Part shown: in pieces, positions 37,956-47,827 of the stretch
Numbering within the stretch: the first letter of the stretch is position 1
How the letters are laid out: every line of letters begins with the position of its first letter
DNA from: Gemmatimonadota bacterium
GTDB taxonomy: Bacteria > Gemmatimonadota > Gemmatimonadetes > Gemmatimonadales > GWC2-71-9
Length of the DNA stretch: 64,000 nt
NCBI GenBank assembly: GCA_003222155.1
Contig: QHUU01000053.1
Location: 57,239-121,238 of the forward strand
Direction of reading: 5' to 3'
Notes under the pieces: model-generated
Seen by the model: only the letters and a program-made list of their open reading frames with translations
Databases searched by the model: none
Told to the model about the DNA's origin: nothing
Translations under genes and position numbers: made by a program

Positions 37956-38237
37956 TCAGGAGCCGGGCTTCTTCTTACGGGGGTCTTCCAGCAGGCGCTG
38001 CACGAACTGCAGCTCCTCGCGCATCCCGCTGATGGAGCGATTCAGCTCTTCCAGGTCGGTCTCGAGCACCTCCACCCGGCGCTCGAGCTGACGCACGCCG
38101 GCCCCCGTTCCTGCCGCTCCCCCGTCGCCCTGCCCCTCAAGCCGCCGGGCGATCGAGCGTCCCAGGGGCGAATCGAGCAGGATGGCGGCGATGGGGATCA
38201 TGAGGGCGACGAGCAGGACGACCACCAGGAGCCACAT
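37956..38237 (-). CDS. Small membrane-anchored coiled-coil protein
   Basis: N-terminal TM MWLLVVVLLVALMIPIAAILL, then LERRVEVLETDLEELNRSISGMREELQFVQRLLEDP. Confidence 0.6.
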   Translation of the reverse strand: MWLLVVVLLVALMIPIAAILLDSPLGRSIARRLEGQGDGGAAGTGAGVRQLERRVEVLETDLEELNRSISGMREELQFVQRLLEDPRKKKPGS

Positions 38238-38246
38238 GAGAGCATT

Positions 38247-39674
38247 CTACGAAGCGCCCGCCCACCGCGCCACCTCTTGCTCGAGCGCGTCCACGAGCGC
38301 CGGCCCGTAGCGGATCGAAAACGAGGGGAAGGTGAGCACGCGCTCCTGCGGCTGGCCCTGCGGGTACACCGCGGCGCGCGCGCGCGCGATCTGACGGATC
38401 AGGGTCTCGCCCTCGCTGCGCTTCACACTCGCTACCAGCTTCTTCTCGATCGTCTGCGCGCCCGACAGGGCCGCGTTGCGCGCCGACTCCACGGTCCGCT
38501 CGAGCGTGGGATCGATGCGCGCCGCCGACTCGCGCAGCGCGGCGTAATGCTCCTCGATGCCGCGCCGCAGGGCGGCGAGCGTCGCGACGGTCTCCGCCGG
38601 CAGCTCGTCGCGGACCAGCCGCGCCTCCAGCTCGCCCGGCTTCCCGTCGAACGCCGCCAGGTCCAGGCCGTGGCGCTCCATCAGCTTGTCCACCCGGCTC
38701 TCCACCAGCAGGCCGGACCAGCGCGGCACCGGCGCCTGGCGGATCACGCCCAGCGTCTCGTACAGCGGCGCCGCGTCGGGGAGGTACTTGAGCTCCGCGG
38801 GACCGCCCGCGTAGGCGAGCGTGGGGAGCAGCGCCGCTTCGACGGCGGGCCGCAGCAGCACGTTGGGGGAGAGCCGCTCGGGCGCGTCGCGCGCCAGGCG
38901 CGTCAGGTCCGCGCGACTGAAACGCTCGCCGCTGCGACGGGTGACGAAGCCGTCGCCGTCGCGCTGCAAGCGATCGCGGCCCTGGCTCGCTTCGACGAAC
39001 ACCGGCGCGTATCCGTCGGGGAGCGTGACGTCGAGCCCCTTGAGCACCCAGGGCGCGGCCGCGCGCTTGGCTCGAGGATCGTGGACGCGCAGGACGACCA
39101 GCCCGCGCGGCCCGAGCAGGGCGTCGAGCGCCTGCGCGAAGGCGTCGGCGAGCGTGGCCTCTGGGCGATAACACTTCCCGAGCCATTCCAGCACGCCCGG
39201 CTTGAATTCGCTGTCGGGCGTGCCCTCGTCGAGCTGCCGCAGCACGCCGGCGATCTCCGGCCCGCACGGCTCGCGCGCCAGCGGCAGGAGCGGCGCCTCG
39301 GCGGCGCGCTCGCGCAACACGGCCTGGGCCAGCTCGCCGTTCTTGTCGAGGAACCACGCGTGGTTCGCCTCGGCGAAGTCGTGATCGTCCCCCGCGACCC
39401 AGAACACGGGCACCACCGGCGCGCGCCGCTCGCGCTCGAGCCGCGCGGCGAGCGCCATCGCCGACAGGGCCTTGTAGACGGTGTACAGCGGGCCGGTGAA
39501 GAGCCCCGGCTGCTGGCCGGTCGTGACCACCAGCACCTCGCCCGCGGCGAGGCGATCGCGCCCCGGCCCGGGAAGCGCGGCCGCGACGACGTCCACGTCC
39601 ACGCGCCGCGCTGCAAGCCGCGAGTTGGGGATCGCGAGCGGCGCGATGGGAGTGCTCACTATCCGCGGAATCAC
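38247..39674 (-). CDS. bshC: Bacillithiol biosynthesis cysteine-adding enzyme BshC
   Basis: LVVTTGQQPGLFTGPLYTVYKALSAMALAARLERERRAPVVPVFWVAGDDHDFAEANHAWFL. Confidence 0.9.
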   Translation of the reverse strand: MIPRIVSTPIAPLAIPNSRLAARRVDVDVVAAALPGPGRDRLAAGEVLVVTTGQQPGLFTGPLYTVYKALSAMALAARLERERRAPVVPVFWVAGDDHDFAEANHAWFLDKNGELAQAVLRERAAEAPLLPLAREPCGPEIAGVLRQLDEGTPDSEFKPGVLEWLGKCYRPEATLADAFAQALDALLGPRGLVVLRVHDPRAKRAAAPWVLKGLDVTLPDGYAPVFVEASQGRDRLQRDGDGFVTRRSGERFSRADLTRLARDAPERLSPNVLLRPAVEAALLPTLAYAGGPAELKYLPDAAPLYETLGVIRQAPVPRWSGLLVESRVDKLMERHGLDLAAFDGKPGELEARLVRDELPAETVATLAALRRGIEEHYAALRESAARIDPTLERTVESARNAALSGAQTIEKKLVASVKRSEGETLIRQIARARAAVYPQGQPQERVLTFPSFSIRYGPALVDALEQEVARWAGAS

Positions 39675-40219
39675 GGTTCCCCTTTCCCCTTTCCCGTTTC
39701 CCGGGTTTCTCCGAACACGTCCGCTTGAAACGTGAACAGCTCGGTACCCGGTTCCCGCCACGCCTCGGGCGGGAGGCCCGCCTTGCGGCACGTGGCGGCG
39801 AGCAGCGCCTCCGGTCCCCAGTGATGTTCCCGGGCCACCTGGGGCAGCAGCAGGCCGACGTTGCGACCGCGGCGCACGATCACGCCGTCGCGCCCCGCGA
39901 CGATGCGCCCCGCATCGACCGGAGGCACGACCGGTGCCGCCTCCGAGAGCACCGAGATCTCGAGCGCCAGGTCCGGCAGCTCGTCCGGCTCGACCGGCGG
40001 GAACCGTGGATCGTCCTGCGCCGCGGCGACGGTCATCTCGGACACCACGCTGGCGAGTTCGCGGTCGGCCGCGATGTGCCCGATGCAGCCCCGCAGCGCT
40101 CCCCGCGCGGTGATGGTGACGAAGGCGCCCCGCTTGAGCAGCGCTCCGGGCACGGCGGGCGCTGTCGGCAGCGGCCGCCGCGCCAGATGCGCCGTGAGCG
40201 TGGCCCGCGCGAGCCCCAA
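39671..40219 (-). CDS. AMMECR1-domain protein (AmmeMemoRadiSam system protein A type); start uncertain
   Basis: FVTITARGALRGCIGHIAADRELASVVSEMTVAAAQDDPRFPPVEPDELPDLALEISVLS. Confidence 0.88.
   Translation of the reverse strand: MGLARATLTAHLARRPLPTAPAVPGALLKRGAFVTITARGALRGCIGHIAADRELASVVSEMTVAAAQDDPRFPPVEPDELPDLALEISVLSEAAPVVPPVDAGRIVAGRDGVIVRRGRNVGLLLPQVAREHHWGPEALLAATCRKAGLPPEAWREPGTELFTFQADVFGETRETGKGKGEP
39675..39713. repeat. TTCCCCT-type heptamer array at the AMMECR1/bshC junction
   Basis: TTCCCCT-TTCCCCT-TTCCCGT-TTCCCGG, single orientation. Confidence 0.75.
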
Positions 40220-40247
40220 CAGCGCCGCGCGGTCCTCGGGCGTCAGC

Positions 40248-40673
40248 TCACGATCCGCGATGGTATGGCTCCCCCCGGCGGATGGTGTACGCGCGGTACA
40301 GCTGCTCGTACACGAGCAGCCGCGCCAGCTCGTGCGGAAACGTCAACCGGGACAGGCTCCAGACGCGCTCCGCGCGCTCGAGCACGGGCTCCGGCACGCC
40401 CTCGGCGCCGCCGATGGCGAAGGCCACGTCCCGGCCGTCCATCTCCCAGCGGGCCGTCCATGCGGCCAGCTCCTCGGACGTCCACTGCTCGCCCCGCTCC
40501 GACAAGACGACGAGGCGCGAGCCCCCGGGCACCGCCTCGAGGATCCGCGCCTCGTCTTTCGCTTCTCGCTCCTCCACCCGCGCGTAGCGTTTCAGCCGCG
40601 CCAGGTAGTCATCGCACGCCGCCCGGACGCCCGCGTCCCGCAGGCGACCCACCGCGACGACGCGATACTGCAT
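40248..40673 (-). CDS. rlmH: 23S rRNA (pseudouridine1915-N3)-methyltransferase RlmH
   Basis: LVVLSERGEQWTSEELAAW; DVAFAIGGAEGVPEPVLERAERVWSLSRLTFPHELARLLVYEQLYRAYTIRRGEPYH. Confidence 0.95.
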   Translation of the reverse strand: MQYRVVAVGRLRDAGVRAACDDYLARLKRYARVEEREAKDEARILEAVPGGSRLVVLSERGEQWTSEELAAWTARWEMDGRDVAFAIGGAEGVPEPVLERAERVWSLSRLTFPHELARLLVYEQLYRAYTIRRGEPYHRGS

Positions 40674-41986
40674 CAGGCATACATCCCACGCAGCCGGTGC
40701 ATCGCCGCCACGCGGTCGACGGCGAGCATGTAGCACGCGATGCGGGTCGAGACCTTGTGCTTCTCGACCAGGGCCATCACTTCGTGAAACGAGCGCGTCA
40801 TGATCGACTCGAGTCGCCGGTTCACCGTGTCTTCGTCCCAGAAATAGCCGCCGCGATCCTGCACCCACTCGAAGTAGCTGACGGTCACCCCGCCCGCGTT
40901 CGCGAGGATGTCGGGAATCACGAAGATGCCTTTCTTCTCGAGGATCTCGTCCGCGGCCGCCGTGGTGGGACCGTTCGCGCCCTCGCAGATCACCTTCGCC
41001 TTGATGTGTGGCGCGTTCTTGCGCGTGATGACGTTCTCGGTCGCCGCCGGCACCAGCACGTCGCACTCCGCCGTGAGGAGCTGATCCTTGGCGATCGCAT
41101 CGGCCTGTGGGTAGCCGGCCAGCTGGCGGTGCTCACGCACCCACTTGAGAACGTCGGGCACGTCGAGCCCCTTGGCGCTGTACAGGGCCCCGGACTTGTC
41201 CGAGACACCGACGATGACGGCCCCCTCCTTGGCCATCAGGTCCGCCGCGACCGATCCCACGTTGCCGAAGCCCTGCACGGCCACACGCGCGCCCTTGAGC
41301 GTCATCCCGAGCTTGCCGAGCGCCTCGCGCGTCACGTGCATGCACCCCCGCCCCGTCGCCTCGCGCCGCCCGAGCGAGCCCCCCATTTCGATCGGTTTGC
41401 CCGTCACCACCGCCGTCACCGTGTGGCGGTGATGCATGGAGTAGGTGTCCATGATCCAGGCCATCACCCGCTCGTTGGTGTTCACGTCCGGGGCCGGCAC
41501 GTCGGAGTCGGGCCCGAGGGTCTCGATGATGCTCGCGGTGTAGCGGCGCGTGACGCGCTCCAGCTCGGCCAGCGACATCGTGCTGGGATCACACACCACC
41601 CCGCCCTTCGAGCCTCCGAACGGGATGTTCACGAGCGCGCACTTCCAGGTCATCCAGGCGGCCAGCGCCTTGACCTCCTCGAGCGTCACGTTCAGATCGA
41701 ACCTGATGCCGCCCTTGGCGGGCCCGCGTGAGGTGTTGTACAGCACGCGGTACCCGGTGTAGACGTCGAGCTCGCCCGAGTCGCGCAGCACGGGCACCGA
41801 CACGATGATCTGCTTTTCGGGGTTGCGGAGGACTTTGTACAGGCCGGGATCGAGGTTCAGGAGCTGCGCGGCGTGGTCGAACCGCTCCATCATGGCCTCG
41901 AAGGGATTCTCCTCGGCCAGGAACGTGTCCTTGTCCGGCCGAATGATCGCCGGCGGGGCTGGCGGCTTGATCGCAGGTTCGCTCAT
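40673..41986 (-). CDS. gdhA: Glu/Leu/Phe/Val dehydrogenase (glutamate dehydrogenase)
   Basis: [70 protein letters not shown]. Confidence 0.93.
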   Translation of the reverse strand: MSEPAIKPPAPPAIIRPDKDTFLAEENPFEAMMERFDHAAQLLNLDPGLYKVLRNPEKQIIVSVPVLRDSGELDVYTGYRVLYNTSRGPAKGGIRFDLNVTLEEVKALAAWMTWKCALVNIPFGGSKGGVVCDPSTMSLAELERVTRRYTASIIETLGPDSDVPAPDVNTNERVMAWIMDTYSMHHRHTVTAVVTGKPIEMGGSLGRREATGRGCMHVTREALGKLGMTLKGARVAVQGFGNVGSVAADLMAKEGAVIVGVSDKSGALYSAKGLDVPDVLKWVREHRQLAGYPQADAIAKDQLLTAECDVLVPAATENVITRKNAPHIKAKVICEGANGPTTAAADEILEKKGIFVIPDILANAGGVTVSYFEWVQDRGGYFWDEDTVNRRLESIMTRSFHEVMALVEKHKVSTRIACYMLAVDRVAAMHRLRGMYA

Positions 41987-42009
41987 GTCACTCGCGCACC
42001 AGTGGGGTC

Positions 42010-43032
42010 TCAGGGACGTGCAGCCGGGGCGAGCACGGCGTCCAGCGCCTGCTCGAGCGCCCGGCCGTCGCGCTCCCAGCGGACGCCGAGCACCGCGACC
42101 AGCGGTTCCGGAATCCCTGCCGGCCAGCGGCCGCGGAGCTTCACGGCATCTTTTTCAGTGACTACAACATAACCGCCCGTCGCCGCGGCCCGCACGAGCC
42201 GCTCCAGATCGGCCGGGCCGTACGCGTGATGATCTTGATACGCCAGCAGTTGCACGCGTGCTCCCGCGCCGGAGAGTTGCGCCGCGAAGCCCGCCGGGTC
42301 GGCGATCCCGGCGGCAGCCACGACGTCCTGCCCCGCCAGTAGCTCCAGCCCCGAGCGCGTTCCAGACTGTATCCCCTCGAGGTGCGCGAGCGCGAGCCAC
42401 GCGACCGCAATCGGCGTCCCGGGCCGACGGCGGGCGAGCCGCGCCGCGACGTCGACGGCAGCGGGCGCCGGCGCATGTTTCCGTGTGACGACTATCAGGT
42501 CGGCGCGCTCGAGCGCCCCCCAGCGCTCGCGCCAGGGTCCCGCGGGCAGCGGCCAGGGCGATCCCGCCCAGCTCTCGGCGCTGACGACCGCGACGTTCAA
42601 GTCGCGCGCCACGCCCAGCAGCTGGTACGCGTCGTCCAGGACCAGCACGCGGGCTCCCGCCGCCCGCGCCGCCGCCGCGCCCGCAACGCGGTCGGGGTTC
42701 GCCACGACGACCGCCTCGGGGACGAGCCGGCGGTGGACCAACGGCTCGTCGCCGCCGTATCCGCGCAGCAGAATCCCCGGCTTCCACCCCCGGCGCACGC
42801 AGTAGGCCGCGATCCACCCGGCGAGGGGGGTCTTCCCGGTGCCTCCCACCGACAGGTTGCCGACCGCGATCGTGGGGAGGGGCAGACGCAGCACGCCGCC
42901 GCCAGCGTTGCGCGCGCTCCGTATCCGCATGACGACCCAGTACACGCCGGCAAGGGGAACGAGCGGCAGACGCGTCACTCGCGCCGCCGGCGACGTCCCC
43001 CACAGCCACTGCACCACACGAGCCGCGCTCAC
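42010..43032 (-). CDS. lpxK: Tetraacyldisaccharide 4'-kinase
   Basis: [55 protein letters not shown]. Confidence 0.93.
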   Translation of the reverse strand: MSAARVVQWLWGTSPAARVTRLPLVPLAGVYWVVMRIRSARNAGGGVLRLPLPTIAVGNLSVGGTGKTPLAGWIAAYCVRRGWKPGILLRGYGGDEPLVHRRLVPEAVVVANPDRVAGAAAARAAGARVLVLDDAYQLLGVARDLNVAVVSAESWAGSPWPLPAGPWRERWGALERADLIVVTRKHAPAPAAVDVAARLARRRPGTPIAVAWLALAHLEGIQSGTRSGLELLAGQDVVAAAGIADPAGFAAQLSGAGARVQLLAYQDHHAYGPADLERLVRAAATGGYVVVTEKDAVKLRGRWPAGIPEPLVAVLGVRWERDGRALEQALDAVLAPAARP

Positions 43033-43652
43033 CCGTCCCTCGTCCCTCGTCCCTGGTCCCCATATGTGACCCGCGACAGCTCCTCCTCCGCGCGGGTGAG
43101 CGCCTGCCGCAGCGCGGCCTTGCCCTGCTCGACCGCGAACGGCGCGCTGTACACGATGTCCACGGCCGCGAACGGCCGCGGCAGGCAGAACCGGTCCCAC
43201 GACCGGATCCACCAGGCGGAGGAGGCGCGCGCGCCGGCGGCGATCACGAGTGCGTTCGCGTGCTGCGCGGCGGCCAGGGCGCCCGGCTTCATCCGCTCCG
43301 CCGGCCCGCGCGGCCCGTCGGGGGTCAGCGCCACCTCGCCGCCCTGCCGCAGGTGGCGCACCAGGCCCAGCAGCCCCACGTCGCCGCCGCGCTGCGACGA
43401 CCCGCGCACGACGCGGTACCCCCAGCGCTCGGACAGCTCCGCGAGGTACCCCCCGTCCCGGTGGCGGCTGATGAGGAGGGCCATCCCTTCGTCGCGGCGG
43501 TGATAGAGCAGGGGCAGGATGCGACTGTGCCACAGGACGTAGATCAGCGGGCGGCCGCTGGCGCGCGCCGTCGTCACGTGCTCCCAACCCCGCACCCGGT
43601 AGCGCCACGTCGCCGCGAGCAGGCGCACGAGCCCCGCCAGGAGCGTCGTCAC
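43029..43652 (-). CDS. Lysophospholipid acyltransferase-like protein (DUF374 type)
   Basis: LIYVLWHSRILPLLYHRRDEGMALLISRHRDGGYLAELSERWGYRVVRGSSQRGG; VALTPDGPRGPAERMKPGALAAAQ. Confidence 0.88.
   Translation of the reverse strand: MTTLLAGLVRLLAATWRYRVRGWEHVTTARASGRPLIYVLWHSRILPLLYHRRDEGMALLISRHRDGGYLAELSERWGYRVVRGSSQRGGDVGLLGLVRHLRQGGEVALTPDGPRGPAERMKPGALAAAQHANALVIAAGARASSAWWIRSWDRFCLPRPFAAVDIVYSAPFAVEQGKAALRQALTRAEEELSRVTYGDQGRGTRDG
43034..43061. repeat. CGTCCCT heptamer array at the lpxK/acyltransferase overlap
   Basis: CGTCCCT-CGTCCCT-CGTCCCT-GGTCCCC, single orientation; encodes DQGRGTRDG tail. Confidence 0.75.
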
Positions 43653-44761
43653 CCCGCGAGCTCCGCGGCGAGCGCCGCAACGCGCTCCGCGGCGCCGGGC
43701 GGCCCGAGCCGCTCGCGCACGAGCGCGAGCCCCTCCCGCTGGCGACGGGCCGCCTCGCTCGCCGGGTCCAGCAGTGGGAGCACGGCGTCCGCCAGCGCGG
43801 CCGGCGTGGCCGCGCCCTGCAGGAACTCCGGTGCCACCTGGCGCTCCGCGATCAGGTTCACCAGCCCCACGTGGGGCACCTGCAGCACCCGGATCGCGAT
43901 GGCGAAGGACACGGGATTGAGCCGGTACGCGATCGCCATCGGGACATCGGCGAGCGCGGCTTCGAGCGTCGTCGTGCCGGACTTGCACAGCCCCGCGTCG
44001 GCGGCGGCGAACACGGCGAGCGGATCGCCCCGGTGAATGCGGATGACGCCGGCGCCGGGATAATGCGCCCGGCCCGTCGCGGCGACGACGACCTGCACCT
44101 CGGGACGCACGGCGAGGATCCGCACGGCGGCGCTCGAGAATGCGGGCCAGAGTCGCTTCACCTCTTGCGGGCGACTTCCCGGGAACAAGCCCAGCACCGG
44201 TCGCGTCTGGTCGAGGCCGAGGGTGCGTCGGGCCTCTGCGCGCGGAGGCGCTGGCGGCCGGTCCCGCAGCGGATGGCCGACGAATGTCGCCGCGACTCCG
44301 CGGTCACGAAAGAAGCGCTCCTCGAACGGCAGGATCACCGCCAGGCGTCGCACCGCGGCCAGCCGGCGCACGCGACCCGGCGCCCAGGCCCACATCTGCG
44401 GGGCGATGTAATACAGCACGGGGATTCCCGCTGCGCGGGCCGCCGCCGCAGCCCGAAGATGGTAGCCAGGATAGTCCACGAGGATCACGACATCGTAGCG
44501 CTTTGCCCGGAAGGCGTCGCGGACGCGGCCGAGCAGCCGGACGTGCGCCGGGAGCTTCCACAGCGCCTCGACGAACCCGACCACGGAAAACCGCTCCATG
44601 CGGTCGAGCACGACCGCACCCGCGGCCTCGAGGTCCGGCCCGCCGAACGCCTCGACGGTCGCGGCGGGGAGGCGGCGCTTGAGCGCGCTCACGACGGCCG
44701 CGGCGTGCGCGTCCCCCGACGGCTCGCCGGCGGAGATGTAAATCCGCGGCGCGCGGCTCAC
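43649..44761 (-). CDS. lpxB: Lipid-A-disaccharide synthase
   Basis: [79 protein letters not shown]. Confidence 0.95.
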   Translation of the reverse strand: MSRAPRIYISAGEPSGDAHAAAVVSALKRRLPAATVEAFGGPDLEAAGAVVLDRMERFSVVGFVEALWKLPAHVRLLGRVRDAFRAKRYDVVILVDYPGYHLRAAAAARAAGIPVLYYIAPQMWAWAPGRVRRLAAVRRLAVILPFEERFFRDRGVAATFVGHPLRDRPPAPPRAEARRTLGLDQTRPVLGLFPGSRPQEVKRLWPAFSSAAVRILAVRPEVQVVVAATGRAHYPGAGVIRIHRGDPLAVFAAADAGLCKSGTTTLEAALADVPMAIAYRLNPVSFAIAIRVLQVPHVGLVNLIAERQVAPEFLQGAATPAALADAVLPLLDPASEAARRQREGLALVRERLGPPGAAERVAALAAELAG

Positions 44762-45774
44762 GGCCGCGTGGCGGCGTGTGGGACTGGTGGAACGAGTGGT
44801 GGGACGAGCGGCGCGAGGGGCGAAGCCTGAACCGCTGCGGCGACGCGGAACGCCAGCGCCAGGGCCTGCGCTCCGGCGGCGCCCGACACGACGACCTCCT
44901 CCTCGCCCCGCACGGCGCGTACGAAGCTCTCGAGCTCGAGCTGGAGCGGCTCCGCCTCGGGCGCCTCGAGGCGCACGTGCTCCACGATCTCCTCGAGCTT
45001 GGTGGCGCCCAGACCCTGCCAGCCGGGCTTCAAGCGGAAGAAGTCGCCGCTGCCCTGCGCCAGGTCGAGCGAGCAGTAGCCGGTAGGCTGGAACACCCGC
45101 AGCTTGCGGGTGCGCTCCCGCGACACCCGGCTCGCCGTGACGTTGGCGATGGCGCCGTTGGCGAACTCGAGGCGCGCGTTGGCGATGTCCACGTGGGGCG
45201 TGAGAATGGCGACTCCCGTGGCGCGGACGTCCGTCACCGGAGCGCGCACCAGCTCCAGCACCAGATCCAGGTCGTGGATCATCAGGTCGAGGATCACGGC
45301 GACATCGGTGCCGCGCGGCTGGAACGGGGCGAGGCGGTCGATCTGGAGAAAGCGGGGCTCCTCCAGGTACTGCGCGGCGGCGCGCACCGCTCGGTTGAAC
45401 CGCTCCACGTGACCCACCTGCAACACGACGCCGTGCTCGGCCGCGCCCCGCACCAGGTCCTCCGCGCCGACCAGCGTGTCGGCCAGCGGCTTCTCCATGA
45501 GCACGGCGATGTCGCGCTCGAGCACCGAGCGCCCCACGGCCGCGTGCGCGGGCGTCGGGACGGCCACCGTCACCGCGTCCACGCGATCGAGCAGTGCCGC
45601 CAATGTGGGATGCGCCACCGTGCCGAGCTGTTGCGCCACCTCGGCGGCGCGCGTGGGGTTCTTGTCGTAGATGCCCGCAAACCCCACGCCCGGCATCCGG
45701 GAGAGCAGCCGGGCGTGGTGGAAGCCGAGCGCCCCCGTGCCGACCACCCCGACCCGGATCGGCCGGCCGCTCAC
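44758..45774 (-). CDS. Gfo/Idh/MocA-family oxidoreductase (GnnA-like by context)
   Basis: RVGVVGTGALGFHHARLLSRMPGV; VLMEKPLADTLVGAEDLV; HVERFNRAV; located between lpxA and lpxB. Confidence 0.9.
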   Translation of the reverse strand: MSGRPIRVGVVGTGALGFHHARLLSRMPGVGFAGIYDKNPTRAAEVAQQLGTVAHPTLAALLDRVDAVTVAVPTPAHAAVGRSVLERDIAVLMEKPLADTLVGAEDLVRGAAEHGVVLQVGHVERFNRAVRAAAQYLEEPRFLQIDRLAPFQPRGTDVAVILDLMIHDLDLVLELVRAPVTDVRATGVAILTPHVDIANARLEFANGAIANVTASRVSRERTRKLRVFQPTGYCSLDLAQGSGDFFRLKPGWQGLGATKLEEIVEHVRLEAPEAEPLQLELESFVRAVRGEEEVVVSGAAGAQALALAFRVAAAVQASPLAPLVPPLVPPVPHAATRP

Positions 45775-46538
45775 ACCAGCACTCCCCGCTGCGACCCTTC
45801 GATGAACTTCAGGAAGCTCTCCACTTCGGGGATCTGCGGCAGCTCGGCCCGCGCCTTGGCGATGCCCTGGCTCACCGTCATGTCGGAATTGAACAGCAGG
45901 CGGTAGGCGCGCTTCAGGGCGAGCTTCACTTCGGGCGAGAAGCCGGCGCGCTGCAGCCCCACCGAGTTGAGGCCGTAGAGATGCACCGGATTACCGACCG
46001 CCTTGGTGTAGGGCGGCACGTCCTGATTGACGCGCGACCCGCCGCCGACGAAGGAGAACGTGCCGATCCGCACGAACTGATGGATCGGCACCAGCCCCGA
46101 GATGACCGCCCGGTCCTCGATGGTCACGTGCCCGGCCATCTGGACCGCGTTGGCGATGATCACGTCGTTCCCGATGTAGCAGTCGTGCGCCAGGTGTACG
46201 TACGACATGAGGAAGCAGCGCTGGCCCACGGCGGTCTTGCCGGTCGCCGACGTCCCACGGTTGATCGTGCAGTATTCCCGGATCACCGTCCCGTCGCCCA
46301 CTTCGACCCAGGTGTCCTCGCCTCGGTACTTCAGGTCCTGCGGGTCGTTGCCGAGCACGCTGCCGTACCCGATGCGCACGCCGGTGCCGATCTTGACGTT
46401 GCGCTCGAGCACGGCGTGCGCGGCGACCTGGCAGCGCTCCCCGATCGTCACCCGCGGTCCGATGATCGCGTACGGCCCGACCGTGACGTCGCTCCCGATG
46501 TGGGCGGTGGGATCGACGAGTGCGGTCCGGTGGATCAC
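45771..46538 (-). CDS. lpxA: Acyl-ACP--UDP-N-acetylglucosamine O-acyltransferase
   Basis: Hexapeptide repeats; IHRTALVDPTAHIGSDVTVGPYAIIGP; NDPQDLKYRGEDTWVEVGDGTVIREYCTINRGT; GLNSVGLQRAGFS. Confidence 0.95.
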   Translation of the reverse strand: MIHRTALVDPTAHIGSDVTVGPYAIIGPRVTIGERCQVAAHAVLERNVKIGTGVRIGYGSVLGNDPQDLKYRGEDTWVEVGDGTVIREYCTINRGTSATGKTAVGQRCFLMSYVHLAHDCYIGNDVIIANAVQMAGHVTIEDRAVISGLVPIHQFVRIGTFSFVGGGSRVNQDVPPYTKAVGNPVHLYGLNSVGLQRAGFSPEVKLALKRAYRLLFNSDMTVSQGIAKARAELPQIPEVESFLKFIEGSQRGVLV

Positions 46539-47827
46539 CGATCGACCACCGTCGCCATCATGTCCGCCTCCGCCACCACCTGCCCGTCCACGTACCCGAC
46601 GCCTTTCATCTTGCACGTCTTGCCGCGGAACTGCACCATCTCGAGCTCGAACCGGATCTGGTCGCCCGGCACCACGGGACGGCGGAACTTGACGTTGTCG
46701 AGCGACATGAAATAGACCACCTTGTCTTCGACGTTTTGCCCCTCGAAGTAGCCCATCAGCAGCATGCCGCCCACCTGCGCCATGGCTTCGATGATCAGCA
46801 CCCCCGGCATGATCGGGTGGCCGGGGAAGTGCCCCTGAAAGAACGGCTCGTTGATCGTGACGTTCTTGATGCCGACGATCCGCTGCTGGCCTTCCACCTC
46901 GATGATGCGGTCCACCAGCAGGAAGGGATAGCGGTGCGGCAGCACGTCCATGATCCGCCCGATGTCCATCTTGGGCGCCGCGCCGCTCGTCCGCGACGCG
47001 CGCGCCAACGCCCGGGCCACGGCGATGTTGCCACTGTGGCTCGGCCGCTCGGCCACGACGTGCGCCCGGATGCGCGCGCCCGTGAGCGCGAGATCGCCGA
47101 CGATGTCCGCGGCTTTGTGGCGCAGGAATTCGTCCGGCCAGCGCAGCTGGGCCCCATTGGCGAGCCCGCGCTCGTCCAGCAGGATGGCGTTGGCCTGGGA
47201 CGCGCCTTTGATCAGCCCTCGCGCCTTGAGCGACTCGACCTCGCTCACGAACCCGAACGTGCGCGCCGGCGCGAGCTCCGCCGCGAACGCCTGCGCCGTC
47301 ACCGTGTAGCTCCCCGACTGGCGCCCGATGAGGGGGTGCGGCCACTCGATCGTGACGGTGAGCCGCAGCTCCTTGGCGGGGGCGACGACGTACGTCGAGT
47401 CGCCGTCGGTGACCGTGAACGGCGCCGGCACCGTCAGGATGACCGGCTCGCCGCTCGTCTCCGTCGGGCCGGCGTGCGCCAGCGCTTCGAAATAGGGCTG
47501 GAAGCTGCCGTCGAGAATCGGCGGTTCGGGACCCGTGAGCTCCACGGTCAGATCGTCGATCTCGTGGGCCGCGACCGCCGCGAGCAGGTGCTCGACCGTG
47601 TGGATGGTCGTCTCGCCCTTGCCGATCGCCGTGCGCCGCTCGACCGCCTCGACCTCGGACAGCCGCGCCGGCACTTCGGGCTTCCCCGCAAGATCGACGC
47701 GACGGAACACGATCCCCTGCCCCGCCGGCGCGGGCAGGAAGGTGGCTTCGGTCCGCACTCCCGTGTGCAACCCCGTGCCCGAAACGGCGGCCTTTTTCCT
47801 GATGCTGCGCCTAGCGCTGGGAGCCAT
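46535..47827 (-). CDS. lpxC/fabZ: Bifunctional UDP-3-O-acyl-GlcNAc deacetylase / 3-hydroxyacyl-ACP dehydratase (LpxC-FabZ fusion)
   Basis: LpxC part KKAAVSGTGLHTGVRTEATFLPAPAGQGIVFRRVD...TIHTVEHLLAAVAAHEIDDLTVEL; FabZ part MDIGRIMDVLPHRYPFLLVDRIIEVEGQQRIVGIKNVTINEPFFQGHFPGHPIMPGVLIIEAMAQ. Confidence 0.96.
   Translation of the reverse strand: MAPSARRSIRKKAAVSGTGLHTGVRTEATFLPAPAGQGIVFRRVDLAGKPEVPARLSEVEAVERRTAIGKGETTIHTVEHLLAAVAAHEIDDLTVELTGPEPPILDGSFQPYFEALAHAGPTETSGEPVILTVPAPFTVTDGDSTYVVAPAKELRLTVTIEWPHPLIGRQSGSYTVTAQAFAAELAPARTFGFVSEVESLKARGLIKGASQANAILLDERGLANGAQLRWPDEFLRHKAADIVGDLALTGARIRAHVVAERPSHSGNIAVARALARASRTSGAAPKMDIGRIMDVLPHRYPFLLVDRIIEVEGQQRIVGIKNVTINEPFFQGHFPGHPIMPGVLIIEAMAQVGGMLLMGYFEGQNVEDKVVYFMSLDNVKFRRPVVPGDQIRFELEMVQFRGKTCKMKGVGYVDGQVVAEADMMATVVDR

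Noticed and set aside
39725-41731. 668-aa + strand ORF
   Set aside because: Antisense to AMMECR1, rlmH and gdhA; low-complexity composition, no domain
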